From a virus: a stretch of DNA of 64,000 nucleotides. The translations under genes and the position numbers were made by a program. The stretch is taken from IMG/VR virus record IMGVR_UViG_3300025896_000024, positions 29,905-93,904 of that record. The stretch is one strand, 5' to 3'. A model generated the notes under the pieces. That model made no database searches and was not told where the DNA came from. It was given only the letters and a program-made list of their open reading frames with translations. Below are positions 1 through 8,293 of this stretch, piece by piece (position 1 is the first letter of the stretch; the number at the start of each line of letters is the position of its first letter).

Positions 1-815
1 TGGTCTTGTGGTAAATTTGGGAAATTTTTGTCAATTAATTCTCTCCACCACATTTCATGATATCTAGAAACCTCATCGGCATCTGTTAATTTATAACGAT
101 TCTTTAGGTCTTCTACCTTTTTAATAAATTTTGATTTATTTGTATCAAAATCAACGTCTTTACCGATCTTAATAATCTGTGGAGGAATAATAGTAAATAC
201 CTTTCCTATGTGTGCCTTGACATCTTCTAAGGCCTTTGCAATAGATCTAGCATATTTATTATCATCTCCGATAATATTACCATCACCGTCAGTTATTTTA
301 ATCCCATGGAACTGTATAATGTCTCTGTCATAGTAAATAACATTTGGATTCTTAGAATAAATAAGCTCCATATTCATGAAGTTCTTGCCATTATTAAATG
401 CCTCTAAATCTTTAGTTGATAATTTAATAAGTGCATTTGCTAAATCTTCTGCTGCATATTGAAAGGTCTCTTCGACCATTTTACTTGGATGTCCAGCAAA
501 TTTTTGTTTAAACGTATTAAGATCCATTGGATTCTTAAGTTCAGTTTTATTTCTGGCAAATTTAACCTGTCCATCTTGTACTGTTGCAAATACATTTTGT
601 CCATCTGTTTTTTCAGTAGGATCTTCCTCAAATGTTAAATTACCTGAAAGTCCCGCTTCAATTATTTTCTTAAAATCCCCGAATGTAAGATCTCTCTCGT
701 CAAATGGATGGGACATATGTCCAGCTGCTCCACCTTCAAGTAAAAGTTGTTCATTTAATTTTACTTCATATTTTTCAGTTATAAACTGATTGAAATTAAG
801 GATTTTTGTTTTCAT
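1..815 (-). CDS. Ligase-like nucleotidyltransferase with capsid-targeting-like N-terminus (3' end beyond window)
   Basis: The frame is open from an ATG at 813-815 to the window edge, giving at least 271 residues. Residues 67-74 read TEKTDGQN, matching motif I (KxDG) of the covalent nucleotidyltransferase fold of DNA/RNA ligases; K69 would be the adenylated lysine. FARNK at 86-90 fits motif Ia and MELIY at 148-152 fits motif III. The preceding GHMSHPFD...LTFGDF segment is one I recall from ligase-like proteins of other T4-type phages. The substrate, RNA or DNA, cannot be told. The first 14 residues end FNQFITE, like the T4 capsid-targeting peptide MKTYQEFIAE that the prohead protease removes, so the enzyme may be packaged (inference). 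The C-terminal domain is not visible. Confidence 0.6.
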   Translation of the reverse strand, partial: MKTKILNFNQFITEKYEVKLNEQLLLEGGAAGHMSHPFDERDLTFGDFKKIIEAGLSGNLTFEEDPTEKTDGQNVFATVQDGQVKFARNKTELKNPMDLNTFKQKFAGHPSKMVEETFQYAAEDLANALIKLSTKDLEAFNNGKNFMNMELIYSKNPNVIYYDRDIIQFHGIKITDGDGNIIGDDNKYARSIAKALEDVKAHIGKVFTIIPPQIIKIGKDVDFDTNKSKFIKKVEDLKNRYKLTDADEVSRYHEMWWRELIDKNFPNLPQD

Positions 816-846
816 AATATAATATACTGTAAATATAATAAAAAAA

Positions 847-872
847 TATGACCTAGAAAAATCTAGGCCATA
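847..872 (-). terminator. Intrinsic terminator after the 643-residue polyprotein gene
   Basis: Read on the minus strand, a hairpin with a stem of about 11 base pairs (TATGGCCTAGA against TCTAGGTCATA, one A/C mismatch) is followed by seven T residues at 846-840. It lies 19 bases beyond the stop codon at 891. This is the classic rho-independent layout and separates the polyprotein gene from the ligase-like gene. Confidence 0.7.
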
Positions 873-890
873 TTATTTATTTAAATTATT

Positions 891-2822
891 TTAAGATTCT
901 TGTGCGATCATTGCCTGGATAACATCTGATGATATCCATCCAGTTGCTTTAAAAAAATCATGAGCTAAGTTCATTACTTTCTTTTCTCCAGCATTAGTAA
1001 CTTCATTGTCTTCACCATCTTCATTGTTATCGTTCCACTCTTCAACTTCGTCTTCTACTGCTCTTGCAACTTTAGATGCTGAAGTTATTTTTGTAGATTT
1101 TTCATGGTAATCTTCCCAATATTTTGCGTTAAACGCTTCGTTAGTGGCAGATTCTCCTAGAGAACTAGTTAACATTCCAACTGCAGCACCATAGTCACCA
1201 TCACATTTTTTAAGGATTCCATCAATTGTATCTCCAGCCTTTGCTTCTTCAAAGTCAGATCCAAATGCTTTTTTCAAAACGGTCATTGCATATTCTTTAA
1301 ATTCATCATCAGATTTAATTTCAGCTTCAGTAACAATAGCTTCTTCAATATATTCTGCAAGATCCGCATCATCCCATCCATATTCATCATCCGCTAAAAC
1401 AGCTTTAAGACTTTTAACATCTCCTGTTAATTTAACTTCAGGATATCCTGATGGCCCATTTTTATTAATTACTTCTAGCGAAACTTTATACTTCTTTAAT
1501 AATTTTGCAAGATTTTTATCTTTAGGATCTACTGCATCTACTTCTACAGTTGCTTCATTTGTTGCAGATTCTTCAGAATTTGCCTCAAATACTAATGTAA
1601 CATCTTTAACATTAAGAGTTTTAACTAAATCTCCTAATTTATCATATAAATCATTCAATTCATCTTCAGTATGGTGTTTATATCCTTTCTTTAGGTTTAT
1701 AGTTGCGCTACCGAATTTAGCCATATAATCATCTTTTCCTTCAGTAATTACAGATTCTTTAATTCCTAATTCTTGTAATTTTCTAACAGGTACACCTTTC
1801 TTTTCTTCATCATCTGGATTAGGATATGCTAATAAATTAGCAGCGATTAATCTTTTATAGATTTCTCCTTTAACTAATTCAAAATCAATAGAGTCGCTTG
1901 AATTTTCCCAAGTATCTGATACGAATTCTGGATCAATCCAACCATAACCTGATTTAATATCTTTAATTAAAGTCTGCATGTCTTTGTCAAATTGCTTTGC
2001 AACCGCTTCATTAATTATAGATTCTTTAATACTACCCTTTAATGTATCTAATTCTGTCTTTAATTTAGGATCTAATTGTCGTTCAATTCCCCAATTAAAT
2101 GATGCCTTAACTAACATGTTTAATGGTAGGGTTGCATTTCTTTTTCCATATGGAGAAGTTCTAATCCAATCAATATAATGTTGTGCTAATTCTTTTGAAA
2201 TTTTTAAACCTTCGGCTGCAGATGTATTACCATCAACAATTTCTTGTAAAGCTTTAGTTGCATTAATCCTAGCCTCATTAACAGATTCATACATTCCTGC
2301 TAATTTGCTCTTCTTAATTTTCATAACAATGAAATCGCAAATTTCATCAAATTCAAACATTTCTTCAGATAAATCATCAAAGATTGTTTTTGCAGAATCA
2401 ATTAAAGATTTCATAGCTTTCATATTATGAAGTCCATCCATTCTATCATATTCACTTCTACTAATTGCTTCATCAATAATCTCATTATCTTCTTTGATGC
2501 CAGTATCTTTAATAGTTACTTTATAAGTTTTACCATTAAATTCAAATTCCTTTTTTCCATCTGCTTTAGCTTTACCTGCAGCGTACACAAATGCATTACC
2601 CTCATTTGTTTCTTTACCTAACAATTTAGATATGAAAGCTGACTGGGAATCTTCATCGATTTCAGATAGATTTGTTAATCCCATCTCATCTAAAATTTCT
2701 TCAATTTTAGATAGTGTCTCTTGTTTCTTTAGACTGTTTTCTTCTCTCAATTTCATTTCATTTTCTTGAGATTTAATCTCTGAAAAACTTTTAAATGATG
2801 AGATTCTATTAACTTCTGCCAT
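891..2822 (-). CDS. Putative internal/prohead-core polyprotein with repeated prohead-protease-like sites
   Basis: 643 residues, acidic and lysine-rich, with no recognised enzymatic domain. Its main feature is a set of short motifs of the form hydrophobic-x-E followed by A or G. They end at residues 118 (EIIDE|A), 183 (ESVNE|A), 272 (ESIINE|A), 361 (ESVITE|G), 423 (ESATNE|A), 499 (AIVTE|A) and 562 (ESATNE|A). This is the cleavage rule of T4 prohead protease gp21. The sites divide the chain into pieces of roughly 62-89 residues after a leading piece of about 118. T4 scaffold and internal proteins are cut in this way, so I infer a head-internal precursor giving several small peptides. The N-terminus (SSFKSFSE) loosely resembles a capsid-targeting peptide. 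A candidate promoter lies 33 bases upstream and a terminator follows. Confidence 0.55.
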   Translation of the reverse strand: MAEVNRISSFKSFSEIKSQENEMKLREENSLKKQETLSKIEEILDEMGLTNLSEIDEDSQSAFISKLLGKETNEGNAFVYAAGKAKADGKKEFEFNGKTYKVTIKDTGIKEDNEIIDEAISRSEYDRMDGLHNMKAMKSLIDSAKTIFDDLSEEMFEFDEICDFIVMKIKKSKLAGMYESVNEARINATKALQEIVDGNTSAAEGLKISKELAQHYIDWIRTSPYGKRNATLPLNMLVKASFNWGIERQLDPKLKTELDTLKGSIKESIINEAVAKQFDKDMQTLIKDIKSGYGWIDPEFVSDTWENSSDSIDFELVKGEIYKRLIAANLLAYPNPDDEEKKGVPVRKLQELGIKESVITEGKDDYMAKFGSATINLKKGYKHHTEDELNDLYDKLGDLVKTLNVKDVTLVFEANSEESATNEATVEVDAVDPKDKNLAKLLKKYKVSLEVINKNGPSGYPEVKLTGDVKSLKAVLADDEYGWDDADLAEYIEEAIVTEAEIKSDDEFKEYAMTVLKKAFGSDFEEAKAGDTIDGILKKCDGDYGAAVGMLTSSLGESATNEAFNAKYWEDYHEKSTKITSASKVARAVEDEVEEWNDNNEDGEDNEVTNAGEKKVMNLAHDFFKATGWISSDVIQAMIAQES

Positions 2823-2854
2823 TTTTAATTTGTTTTTTTATTACGTTATTATAT

Positions 2855-2863
2855 TTATATATC
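2855..2863 (-). promoter_or_regulatory. Candidate late promoter upstream of the polyprotein gene
   Basis: The minus strand reads GATATATAA and runs directly into TATAAATA (2859-2852), which is the T4 late promoter consensus. The motif overlaps the uvsW stop codon and sits about 33 bases before the ATG at 2822. The same GATATATAA word recurs at a similar distance before several other genes here. Confidence 0.5.
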
Positions 2864-4363
2864 TCCTTCAAAATTGACTTTCTTTATAGTGTAGTCGAAT
2901 TTCTCTTGTTTGTAAATTGCCTGCCTTGCTTTACCATGTCGATACAGATAATTATCCCATTCTAGTGTTCTAATATTATCTACAAAGTCAACGATTAACA
3001 CCTTGTCCTTTGATTCATGTTGTCTAAGTCCACGTCCAATTGACTGTCTAATTATCACTTCTGATTTAAAGGATTCTGTAAAAAATATATTGTGAATTTT
3101 CTTAATTGATATACCAGTTGAGAACGTTCCATAACTTGCAACAATAACTATTTCTTCGCCGGCTTCCATTTTCTTTTTATATTCCTCTCTAATATCAGTT
3201 GCAGTTCCACCATCTACATAGAATACTCTTTTATTCGTTTCTTGTCTAAGTTTTTCATAAAGTCTTTGTCCATGTTCTATTCTATGAAAAAGCACTAAAC
3301 TATTCTTTGGTACTCTACCAATTACATTTGAAATAAAATCAAGTCTTGCTGCATTATTGATAACGAAGTTCTGTTCCAATGCAAATACATCTTTGTTCTC
3401 GTATTTATTTTGTGCTAATTCCATCAAAGCTGTTTTTTGTTTGTCAGTTGCATAATCCATTTCGATTACTTTAACTGCACATTTTGCAATGTGTCCTTCG
3501 TTTTGTAAAAAACTTGCTTTAACCTCTGCAATGACAGGACCTGTCTGACTCATTAACGTTAATTTATCTAAAGTTCCATCCTTTGGGATTGTACCTGAAA
3601 GCCCGAATCGATATTTAGCGTTAGTACATTTTTGTAGAATTGTCTTAATACTTGCAGATTTTGCCTTATGAGTTTCATCAACTATTACTGCGTCAAATTG
3701 TTCAAAGTATTCTTTATCCTTTTTAATTAATGATTGGTAAGTACCTATCACTATATTTTTATTAGATTTGATTTTTTGTCCTGCAAAAATTTGTTGGATT
3801 CTTAAGTCAATTCTATTTTTAAAGTTATAGTCGTGGAAATCTTCATGCGCCTGTACTACCAATGAAACGTTAGGTACTATAAATAATATCTTAGATGCTG
3901 TTCCCTTTTCTAACATATATGATATTGTAAGAAAACTTATTAAGGTCTTACCTGCTGATGTTGCAAGCTCTGCAAGACACTTTCTAAATTTTAATATATT
4001 ATAAGCCGCATCTACTTGATAGTCCCTAGGTGTTATCTTAGAACCTTCAAATAGGTCGTATGCCCATTTTTCGAATGTTTCAGCGTTTATGTCTGGATCT
4101 ATTAATCTCTTAATTCCATTAATTTTTAATTCAAAACGATAGTCTTTACATACTCCCATGACATATCGCCATAGACCTGCCGGAATCCATTTATCATCTT
4201 TAATATATGTTACATAACCATCCCACACACCTCTTTTGACTAAAGGATTAAATCTCCAAGAGTCAATTCGTTTTGTTAAAGAAATTCTAATCTGCTCTAA
4301 CTCAAGTTCAGTTGATTCATCAATTCTTAAAAATTGATTATCTTCCGTTAATGTTAAAATCAA
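2855..4363 (-). CDS. uvsW: UvsW-type recombination DNA helicase
   Basis: 502-residue superfamily 2 helicase. Residues 1-100 match the UvsW N-terminal domain (for example WRFNP...WDGY at 36-50). Walker A is TSAGKT at 135-140, the DEAH-type motif II is DETH at 229-232, and motif VI contains QSIGRGLRQ near residue 437. In T4, UvsW drives branch migration and R-loop removal and shifts the phage from origin-dependent to recombination-dependent replication. The start is TTG at 4363-4361: an in-frame TGA stands just upstream, and the nearby ATG at 4370 is out of frame. The gene lies 17 bases after uvsY, the same pairing as in T4. Confidence 0.93.
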   Translation of the reverse strand: MILTLTEDNQFLRIDESTELELEQIRISLTKRIDSWRFNPLVKRGVWDGYVTYIKDDKWIPAGLWRYVMGVCKDYRFELKINGIKRLIDPDINAETFEKWAYDLFEGSKITPRDYQVDAAYNILKFRKCLAELATSAGKTLISFLTISYMLEKGTASKILFIVPNVSLVVQAHEDFHDYNFKNRIDLRIQQIFAGQKIKSNKNIVIGTYQSLIKKDKEYFEQFDAVIVDETHKAKSASIKTILQKCTNAKYRFGLSGTIPKDGTLDKLTLMSQTGPVIAEVKASFLQNEGHIAKCAVKVIEMDYATDKQKTALMELAQNKYENKDVFALEQNFVINNAARLDFISNVIGRVPKNSLVLFHRIEHGQRLYEKLRQETNKRVFYVDGGTATDIREEYKKKMEAGEEIVIVASYGTFSTGISIKKIHNIFFTESFKSEVIIRQSIGRGLRQHESKDKVLIVDFVDNIRTLEWDNYLYRHGKARQAIYKQEKFDYTIKKVNFEGDI

Positions 4364-4380
4364 ACTTCATGTGATCTTTT

Positions 4381-4809
4381 TTATAAACGACTCATATCAA
4401 GGCGATTCTTTATTGCAAAGCCCATATTGTCGAGTGTTTTTACAGATCCCTCTATAAAACCTTTTTGAGTTATCAATAACTCAAGGATTTGTGTATCATC
4501 TGAAATATCAGCTTCAACAAATTTTTCGCGCATCTTATCAGTAAGCTTATAATCATAGCTAAAGTATTCGATCCATTTATCTCTATACTTTTTATCTACT
4601 GTTGCTTTTTGTGATTTAATACGGTTTCCCATAGTAGCTAAGTGTTCTACTAATATTTGACGATAACTTAATGTATATGCACTAACCTCTTCTAGATTAT
4701 TACCTAATTTTAGTTCCTCAGTTAATGTCTTTATTTTAGAAGTCCAATCAGTACGTTGTTTACTTAGGTAATCATCTAACTGTTGTATTTTATCAATTGT
4801 TTCTGACAT
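4381..4809 (-). CDS. uvsY: UvsY-like recombination mediator
   Basis: 142 residues, charged and helical. The C-terminal segment (FIEGSVKTLDNMGFAIKN, then RLDMSRL) lines up with the end of T4 UvsY (ALDAIKSRGFAIKHIQDM), which is its most conserved part. Length matches T4 UvsY (137). UvsY loads the UvsX recombinase onto gp32-covered single-stranded DNA. Position immediately upstream of uvsW in the transcript supports the call. UvsX itself is not in this window. Confidence 0.75.
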   Translation of the reverse strand: MSETIDKIQQLDDYLSKQRTDWTSKIKTLTEELKLGNNLEEVSAYTLSYRQILVEHLATMGNRIKSQKATVDKKYRDKWIEYFSYDYKLTDKMREKFVEADISDDTQILELLITQKGFIEGSVKTLDNMGFAIKNRLDMSRL

Positions 4810-4820
4810 ACTTGTCTTAT

Positions 4821-5039
4821 TTAAAATAATGATGTTCCTTTATTATTGTCTTTAATATACACTGAACTTTTAAACTTAGCTTTAAGCTTTGGTTTTGTCA
4901 TTGTAAATTCCTTGCCCTCATGCGAGATACTAGTTGAGGTGAAATCTATAATCATCTTTAGATTTTTTCTCTTGCTTCTCTCATTTTCAAAGTCCTCGAA
5001 TTGCTCTTCGATCATTTGTAAAAATTCTTTTTTTATCAT
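4821..5039 (-). CDS. Small protein of unknown function downstream of the primase
   Basis: 72 residues. An acidic helical N-terminal half (EEQFEDFENERSKRK) is followed by a short probable beta segment rich in lysine. Its ATG overlaps the primase stop by 4 bases (5036-5039), so translation is probably coupled to the primase. The next gene, uvsY, begins 11 bases later, which places it inside the replication/recombination operon. I recognise no family. Confidence 0.6.
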   Translation of the reverse strand: MIKKEFLQMIEEQFEDFENERSKRKNLKMIIDFTSTSISHEGKEFTMTKPKLKAKFKSSVYIKDNNKGTSLF

Positions 5040-6160
5040 AGGTGATATGCATCAAGTTTAGAGTTAGTAAAATAATCCATCAATTTGTTTAAACATTTAT
5101 TTTTGGTAAGCCATGATGCTATAACCAAATCGTTTAAATCACCTATTTGTTTAGGATATTTATCTCTATTATTTTTGTCAATATTTTTTAAGAAATTATC
5201 CCAATCTCTTTCGATTCCAGTTTCTTTTAAAAACTTTTCCCATATAAATATCTTTCTACCTCTTCTTAATTTTTCCATCATCTTCTTTTTACCAGTAGTA
5301 TCATTATCAAACATATATCTAATTGTTGGAATTTCATCGAACTCCTCTGTAGATCTACCTGCAGTTGCAAGTCCAATAGAGTTTGGAATAAACATCGAGT
5401 CAATAGGTCCTTCAAACATAGTTACATCTCTTTCAAAATCAACCATCATCACATTAAATAATGTCGAAACCTTCTTAACACTTACTAATTCTTCTTCGGA
5501 TATTATAAGTTCCTTTCCTGTCTCTTCATATATTTTTTCAAGGTCGTATGTTAAGTATCTTGAATTTGCTTTCTTAATAAGAGAACGTGTTTGAAATCCA
5601 ATAACCTTGTCCTTTGGCGCAAGATTAAGGACTACAATTCTTTTATCCTTTGGAGAATACATAAACCTATTTAATTTTGAAGATAATAATCTATTCTTTA
5701 AATAGAAAAATGCAGGATCTCCTGGTTCTATTTCATGAAAGTCAAACCATTCTTTGAGTTCTGTACGTGTTGGTGATAAATCGTATGCTAATTTAAATAC
5801 ATCATGTTCTAAAACTTCAACATGATTTGTTTCCATTTTATGTTCTTGAATATAATCAATAACTTGGATTGAATCATCTGTATTTTTAAATTTTACATGA
5901 TGTTCTTTAAGTAATTGGTATGCGTTGGAGTGAGTGCCACAGTTGAAACAGTGGTATTGTAGTGTGTCCCAATATAAATTACCTCTCTTCTTTTTATGAT
6001 CTGAACTTGAGTCACCGCAAAATGGACATGCCATTGTAATTCTACCTGGCATTTCCTTAAGCATATGTTTAGAAGGCTCATTGTGCGCTTTTACAATTGC
6101 CTCTTTAACTAAGCTTCTAATCTTAGCCTTTAATTCTTCTGTGATTTTTTGACCTGCCAT
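5036..6160 (-). CDS. DNA primase (zinc finger plus TOPRIM, T4 gp61-like)
   Basis: 374 residues. The N-terminal zinc finger has CPFC at 45-48 and CFNC at 71-74. The TOPRIM catalytic region has the conserved glutamate in FEGPIDSMF (E250) and the acidic pair in FDNDTTG (D285, D287). These are the hallmarks of DnaG-type primases and of T4 gp61, which makes RNA primers with the replicative helicase gp41. The length is close to T4 gp61 (342). No helicase gene is seen in the window. A strong terminator separates it from gp32 upstream, so the primase probably starts its own unit. Confidence 0.9.
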   Translation of the reverse strand: MAGQKITEELKAKIRSLVKEAIVKAHNEPSKHMLKEMPGRITMACPFCGDSSSDHKKKRGNLYWDTLQYHCFNCGTHSNAYQLLKEHHVKFKNTDDSIQVIDYIQEHKMETNHVEVLEHDVFKLAYDLSPTRTELKEWFDFHEIEPGDPAFFYLKNRLLSSKLNRFMYSPKDKRIVVLNLAPKDKVIGFQTRSLIKKANSRYLTYDLEKIYEETGKELIISEEELVSVKKVSTLFNVMMVDFERDVTMFEGPIDSMFIPNSIGLATAGRSTEEFDEIPTIRYMFDNDTTGKKKMMEKLRRGRKIFIWEKFLKETGIERDWDNFLKNIDKNNRDKYPKQIGDLNDLVIASWLTKNKCLNKLMDYFTNSKLDAYHL

Positions 6161-6178
6161 ATATTATTATATAGAAAA

Positions 6179-6206
6179 AAAGGGCCAAGTTTAAACCTGG
6201 CCCTTT
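6179..6206 (-). terminator. Terminator after the gp32 gene
   Basis: A hairpin with arms AAAGGGCCA and TGGCCCTTT around a partly self-complementary core. On the minus strand it is followed by a run of T (6181-6175). It lies about 20 bases past the gp32 stop codon and isolates gp32 from the primase operon, as expected for a gene expressed at high, separately controlled levels. Confidence 0.75.
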
Positions 6207-6225
6207 AAATTTAAATATATGTTAA

Positions 6226-7146
6226 TTAAACTCCTAAATCATTTAGAAAATCATCTAAATCATCTGCATCACTAGAATCATTTGGGCTTGATGTCATTTC
6301 TGTTGGAAATTCAAAATCACTTGATGATGGAGATGCACTTTCAGTCTTGGCTGCTGGTTTTTTAGCTGCTGGTTTTGAAATAACAGAGTCCATTGAATCA
6401 CCTGGATTTAAATAATTTCTTAAAATGTTATTAACAAAGTCTCTAGTTTCTTCATCCCATGTTTTGTATTCGTATGGTTCTAATGAAGGGGCTGCATCTA
6501 ATTGAGTTTTGATAGTTGCCATAACTTCTTTAGTTCGTTCTGCTGGAGAACCTGCCATATCGATAGCGCTAGTTGAAGAAGAAAATTTAGACTTATCATA
6601 GTTATTAAAGTCTCCTTGTCTAGAAATAATCAATTCAAAGTTTTTACCTGCAAAAAGGTCAAATACTTGAGTTGGTTCACCAAACGCTGGTTTTAATTCT
6701 TCATCAATTTTCTCTTTGATTTTATAACCAAATTTAAAGATTTTGTATTGTCCTTCTAAATCTGGATTCTGAGGATCTTTAATAACTTTAACTAGTGCAA
6801 AGTACTGCTCACGTCTTTTAAGTTTATCACTCATTTTTCTATCCACTGCTGAATCACTTTTACGTAATTTAAAAAATACATCTGCAATTGGACATTTCTC
6901 ACCTACCGTTGAAGGAGAATCTACCATTTTACCATCACCGCCTGCATTTGTAAGCCAGTGTACGTATTTTTTTACTAAAGAGTTTCGGGGATTTGATGGG
7001 TTTGGAACAAAACGAATAATTGCTTTGTAAGTTCCGTCTTTACCATCGTCTGCTGTTGGTTTGTAAAGGTCACTTCCTGAAGAAGCCTGTGTTTCATGTG
7101 TGTCTACATCTGCTACACCTAAGTTAAAAATGTCAAATTCTGCCAT
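6226..7146 (-). CDS. gp32: gp32-like single-stranded DNA-binding protein
   Basis: 306 residues, essentially the length of T4 gp32 (301). The core contains NPRNSLVKKYVHWL, then VKVIKDPQNPDLEGQYKIF and FNNYDKSKF, which parallel T4 gp32 (VVKDPAAPENEGKV, GFSNYDESKF). The C-terminus is a flexible linker ending in an acidic tail (SDADDLDDFLNDLG), the part that contacts other replication proteins in T4. T4 gp32 uses His64, Cys77, Cys87 and Cys90 for zinc; here only H63 and a single cysteine (C85) are present, so the zinc site appears lost. Tandem AT-rich repeats stand just upstream of the start and may be an autoregulatory operator. Confidence 0.9.
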   Translation of the reverse strand: MAEFDIFNLGVADVDTHETQASSGSDLYKPTADDGKDGTYKAIIRFVPNPSNPRNSLVKKYVHWLTNAGGDGKMVDSPSTVGEKCPIADVFFKLRKSDSAVDRKMSDKLKRREQYFALVKVIKDPQNPDLEGQYKIFKFGYKIKEKIDEELKPAFGEPTQVFDLFAGKNFELIISRQGDFNNYDKSKFSSSTSAIDMAGSPAERTKEVMATIKTQLDAAPSLEPYEYKTWDEETRDFVNNILRNYLNPGDSMDSVISKPAAKKPAAKTESASPSSSDFEFPTEMTSSPNDSSDADDLDDFLNDLGV

Positions 7147-7155
7147 GTCTTAAAT

Positions 7156-7189
7156 ACTTTAATTTTTGTTAATACTTTAATTTGTTAAT
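7156..7189 (-). promoter_or_regulatory. Candidate gp32 translational operator: tandem AT-rich repeats
   Basis: Two directly adjacent copies of one word, ATTAACAAAAATTAAAGT (7173-7156) and ATTAACAAATTAAAGT (7189-7174) on the minus strand, end 9 bases before the gp32 ATG. T4 gp32 represses its own translation by binding an unstructured A/U-rich leader with UUAAA-type repeats. The position and composition here are the same, although no pseudoknot was identified. Confidence 0.45.
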
Positions 7190-7204
7190 TATATACTGAT
7201 ACCC

Positions 7205-7393
7205 TTAAAATGTTTCACGACCTATAGTTAAAATATTACCTGAATCATCTTTATATTGGTTTTTATCTATTCTAGATAGACCTGATTTAGTAAGTAAGTT
7301 TTCCATTTCATCTCTAGAGATTTTACCTAACGTTACTAGTTTACTTAGAGCTTTGAATAAATTAAAGTGCTCGGTCGTATTGAAAGAATTCAT
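7205..7393 (-). CDS. Small protein of unknown function upstream of gp32
   Basis: 62 residues, mostly helical with a hydrophilic C-terminus (NQYKDDSGNILTIGRE). The frame is intact and a GATATATAA candidate promoter stands 33 bases before the ATG, which argues for a real gene. It precedes gp32 by 58 bases. No family recognised. Confidence 0.55.
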   Translation of the reverse strand: MNSFNTTEHFNLFKALSKLVTLGKISRDEMENLLTKSGLSRIDKNQYKDDSGNILTIGRETF

Positions 7394-7600
7394 CTATGAT
7401 ACATTTTTAAATATTAGTACATGTATTATATATCTTTATTTAATTTAGTTTCAGTACTATTTTTAATTCTTTTTATAGGTACTTGAAAACTATTTTAATT
7501 TATTTTTAGTTTTTCTGAAACAATCCAGTAACCTGACAATATAACTTATGTCTTTAAGCCTGAGGGTAAAATAAACTTCTAGCTAAATGATTTAAGAAAT
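7394..7600. other. 207-base AT-rich gap between the homing endonuclease and the 62-residue gene
   Basis: I find no open frame, tRNA or strong terminator here. The gap holds one candidate promoter (7426-7434) and only weak local inverted repeats. It was examined for group I intron core sequences because a homing endonuclease ends at 7601; none was recognised. Confidence 0.5.
7426..7434 (-). promoter_or_regulatory. Candidate late promoter for the 62-residue gene and possibly gp32
   Basis: The minus strand reads GATATATAA about 33 bases before the ATG at 7393, the same word and spacing as before several structural genes in this window. Confidence 0.4.
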
Positions 7601-8290
7601 CTAAAGTCTCTTTTTACAATTATCAAAATGGAATCTAGACATTGAAGGTTTTCCTCCGGACTTGTTACAAAACGGACAAGTAACTCTTTCTTTTGGATAT
7701 GAATAATTTTCAGTTGATTTCTTTGGCTTGCTAAGATTATTTTTATGTTCTTCGCTTAGTATTCTTCCTTTCATTGAATTTGATAAATTTATCAGGTTTT
7801 CAGTAGAAGGTTTCCACATTCCTTTTTTATTTTTATTTATAGGCTCTTTACCTTTTTTAGCATCTGACATTTTAGTTAAAGTAATCTTATTATAAGGATT
7901 AATTAATCCTTTGTTCCATGGCTCTTTACCTTTCCTAGCATCTGACATTTTTTGTTTACTAATTTCAGTATGTTTAAAACCTGTCATGTCACAACTTGTC
8001 TCGGTTGATTTGGCATTATTATAAAATTTAGTAGACACTCCAACGTTGAATTTATTATGTAAAAATATTTCAAACAGAGAAGCATCCATTCTATTATTAA
8101 AAACCCTAACAATTATACACTTATAATTATGTGTATTTTGTATGAAGTCATTTCGAAATACAGTATCGCATGAAGATGTAAAATATTTAATACCTAAATC
8201 TAATTGTGGTTTAATTTTTGAAGTTCTTAATCCATAATAGTGTTTATTCTCAACTAGAGAGGTAACACGGTATACGTAATGGTATAACAT
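7601..8290 (-). CDS. GIY-YIG homing endonuclease with NUMOD3 repeats
   Basis: 229 residues. The N-terminal GIY-YIG nuclease domain begins HYVYRV...HYYGLRTS (about residues 3-23). It is followed by two to three NUMOD3 DNA-binding motifs (HTEISKQKMSDARKGKEPWN near 107-127, then SDAKKGKEP and LSEEHKNNLSK). The end is a Cys/Cys/His/Cys cluster (CPFC...H...C) typical of HNH/GIY-associated zinc knuckles. Such enzymes cut cognate DNA lacking them and spread by repair. It looks free-standing, since neither flanking gene is interrupted. A 9-base-pair inverted repeat ends 3 bases before its ATG. Confidence 0.9.
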   Translation of the reverse strand: MLYHYVYRVTSLVENKHYYGLRTSKIKPQLDLGIKYFTSSCDTVFRNDFIQNTHNYKCIIVRVFNNRMDASLFEIFLHNKFNVGVSTKFYNNAKSTETSCDMTGFKHTEISKQKMSDARKGKEPWNKGLINPYNKITLTKMSDAKKGKEPINKNKKGMWKPSTENLINLSNSMKGRILSEEHKNNLSKPKKSTENYSYPKERVTCPFCNKSGGKPSMSRFHFDNCKKRL

Positions 8291-8293
8291 AAT

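Noticed and set aside
5085-5594. Plus-strand frame of 169 codons, the longest of many plus-strand frames outside the repeats
   Set aside because: It lies wholly inside the well-supported primase gene and shows hydrophobic low-complexity typical of antisense frames; other plus-strand frames are likewise antisense shadows.
7394-7600. Group I intron remnant near the homing endonuclease
   Set aside because: No P, Q, R, S core sequences recognised and neither flanking gene is interrupted.
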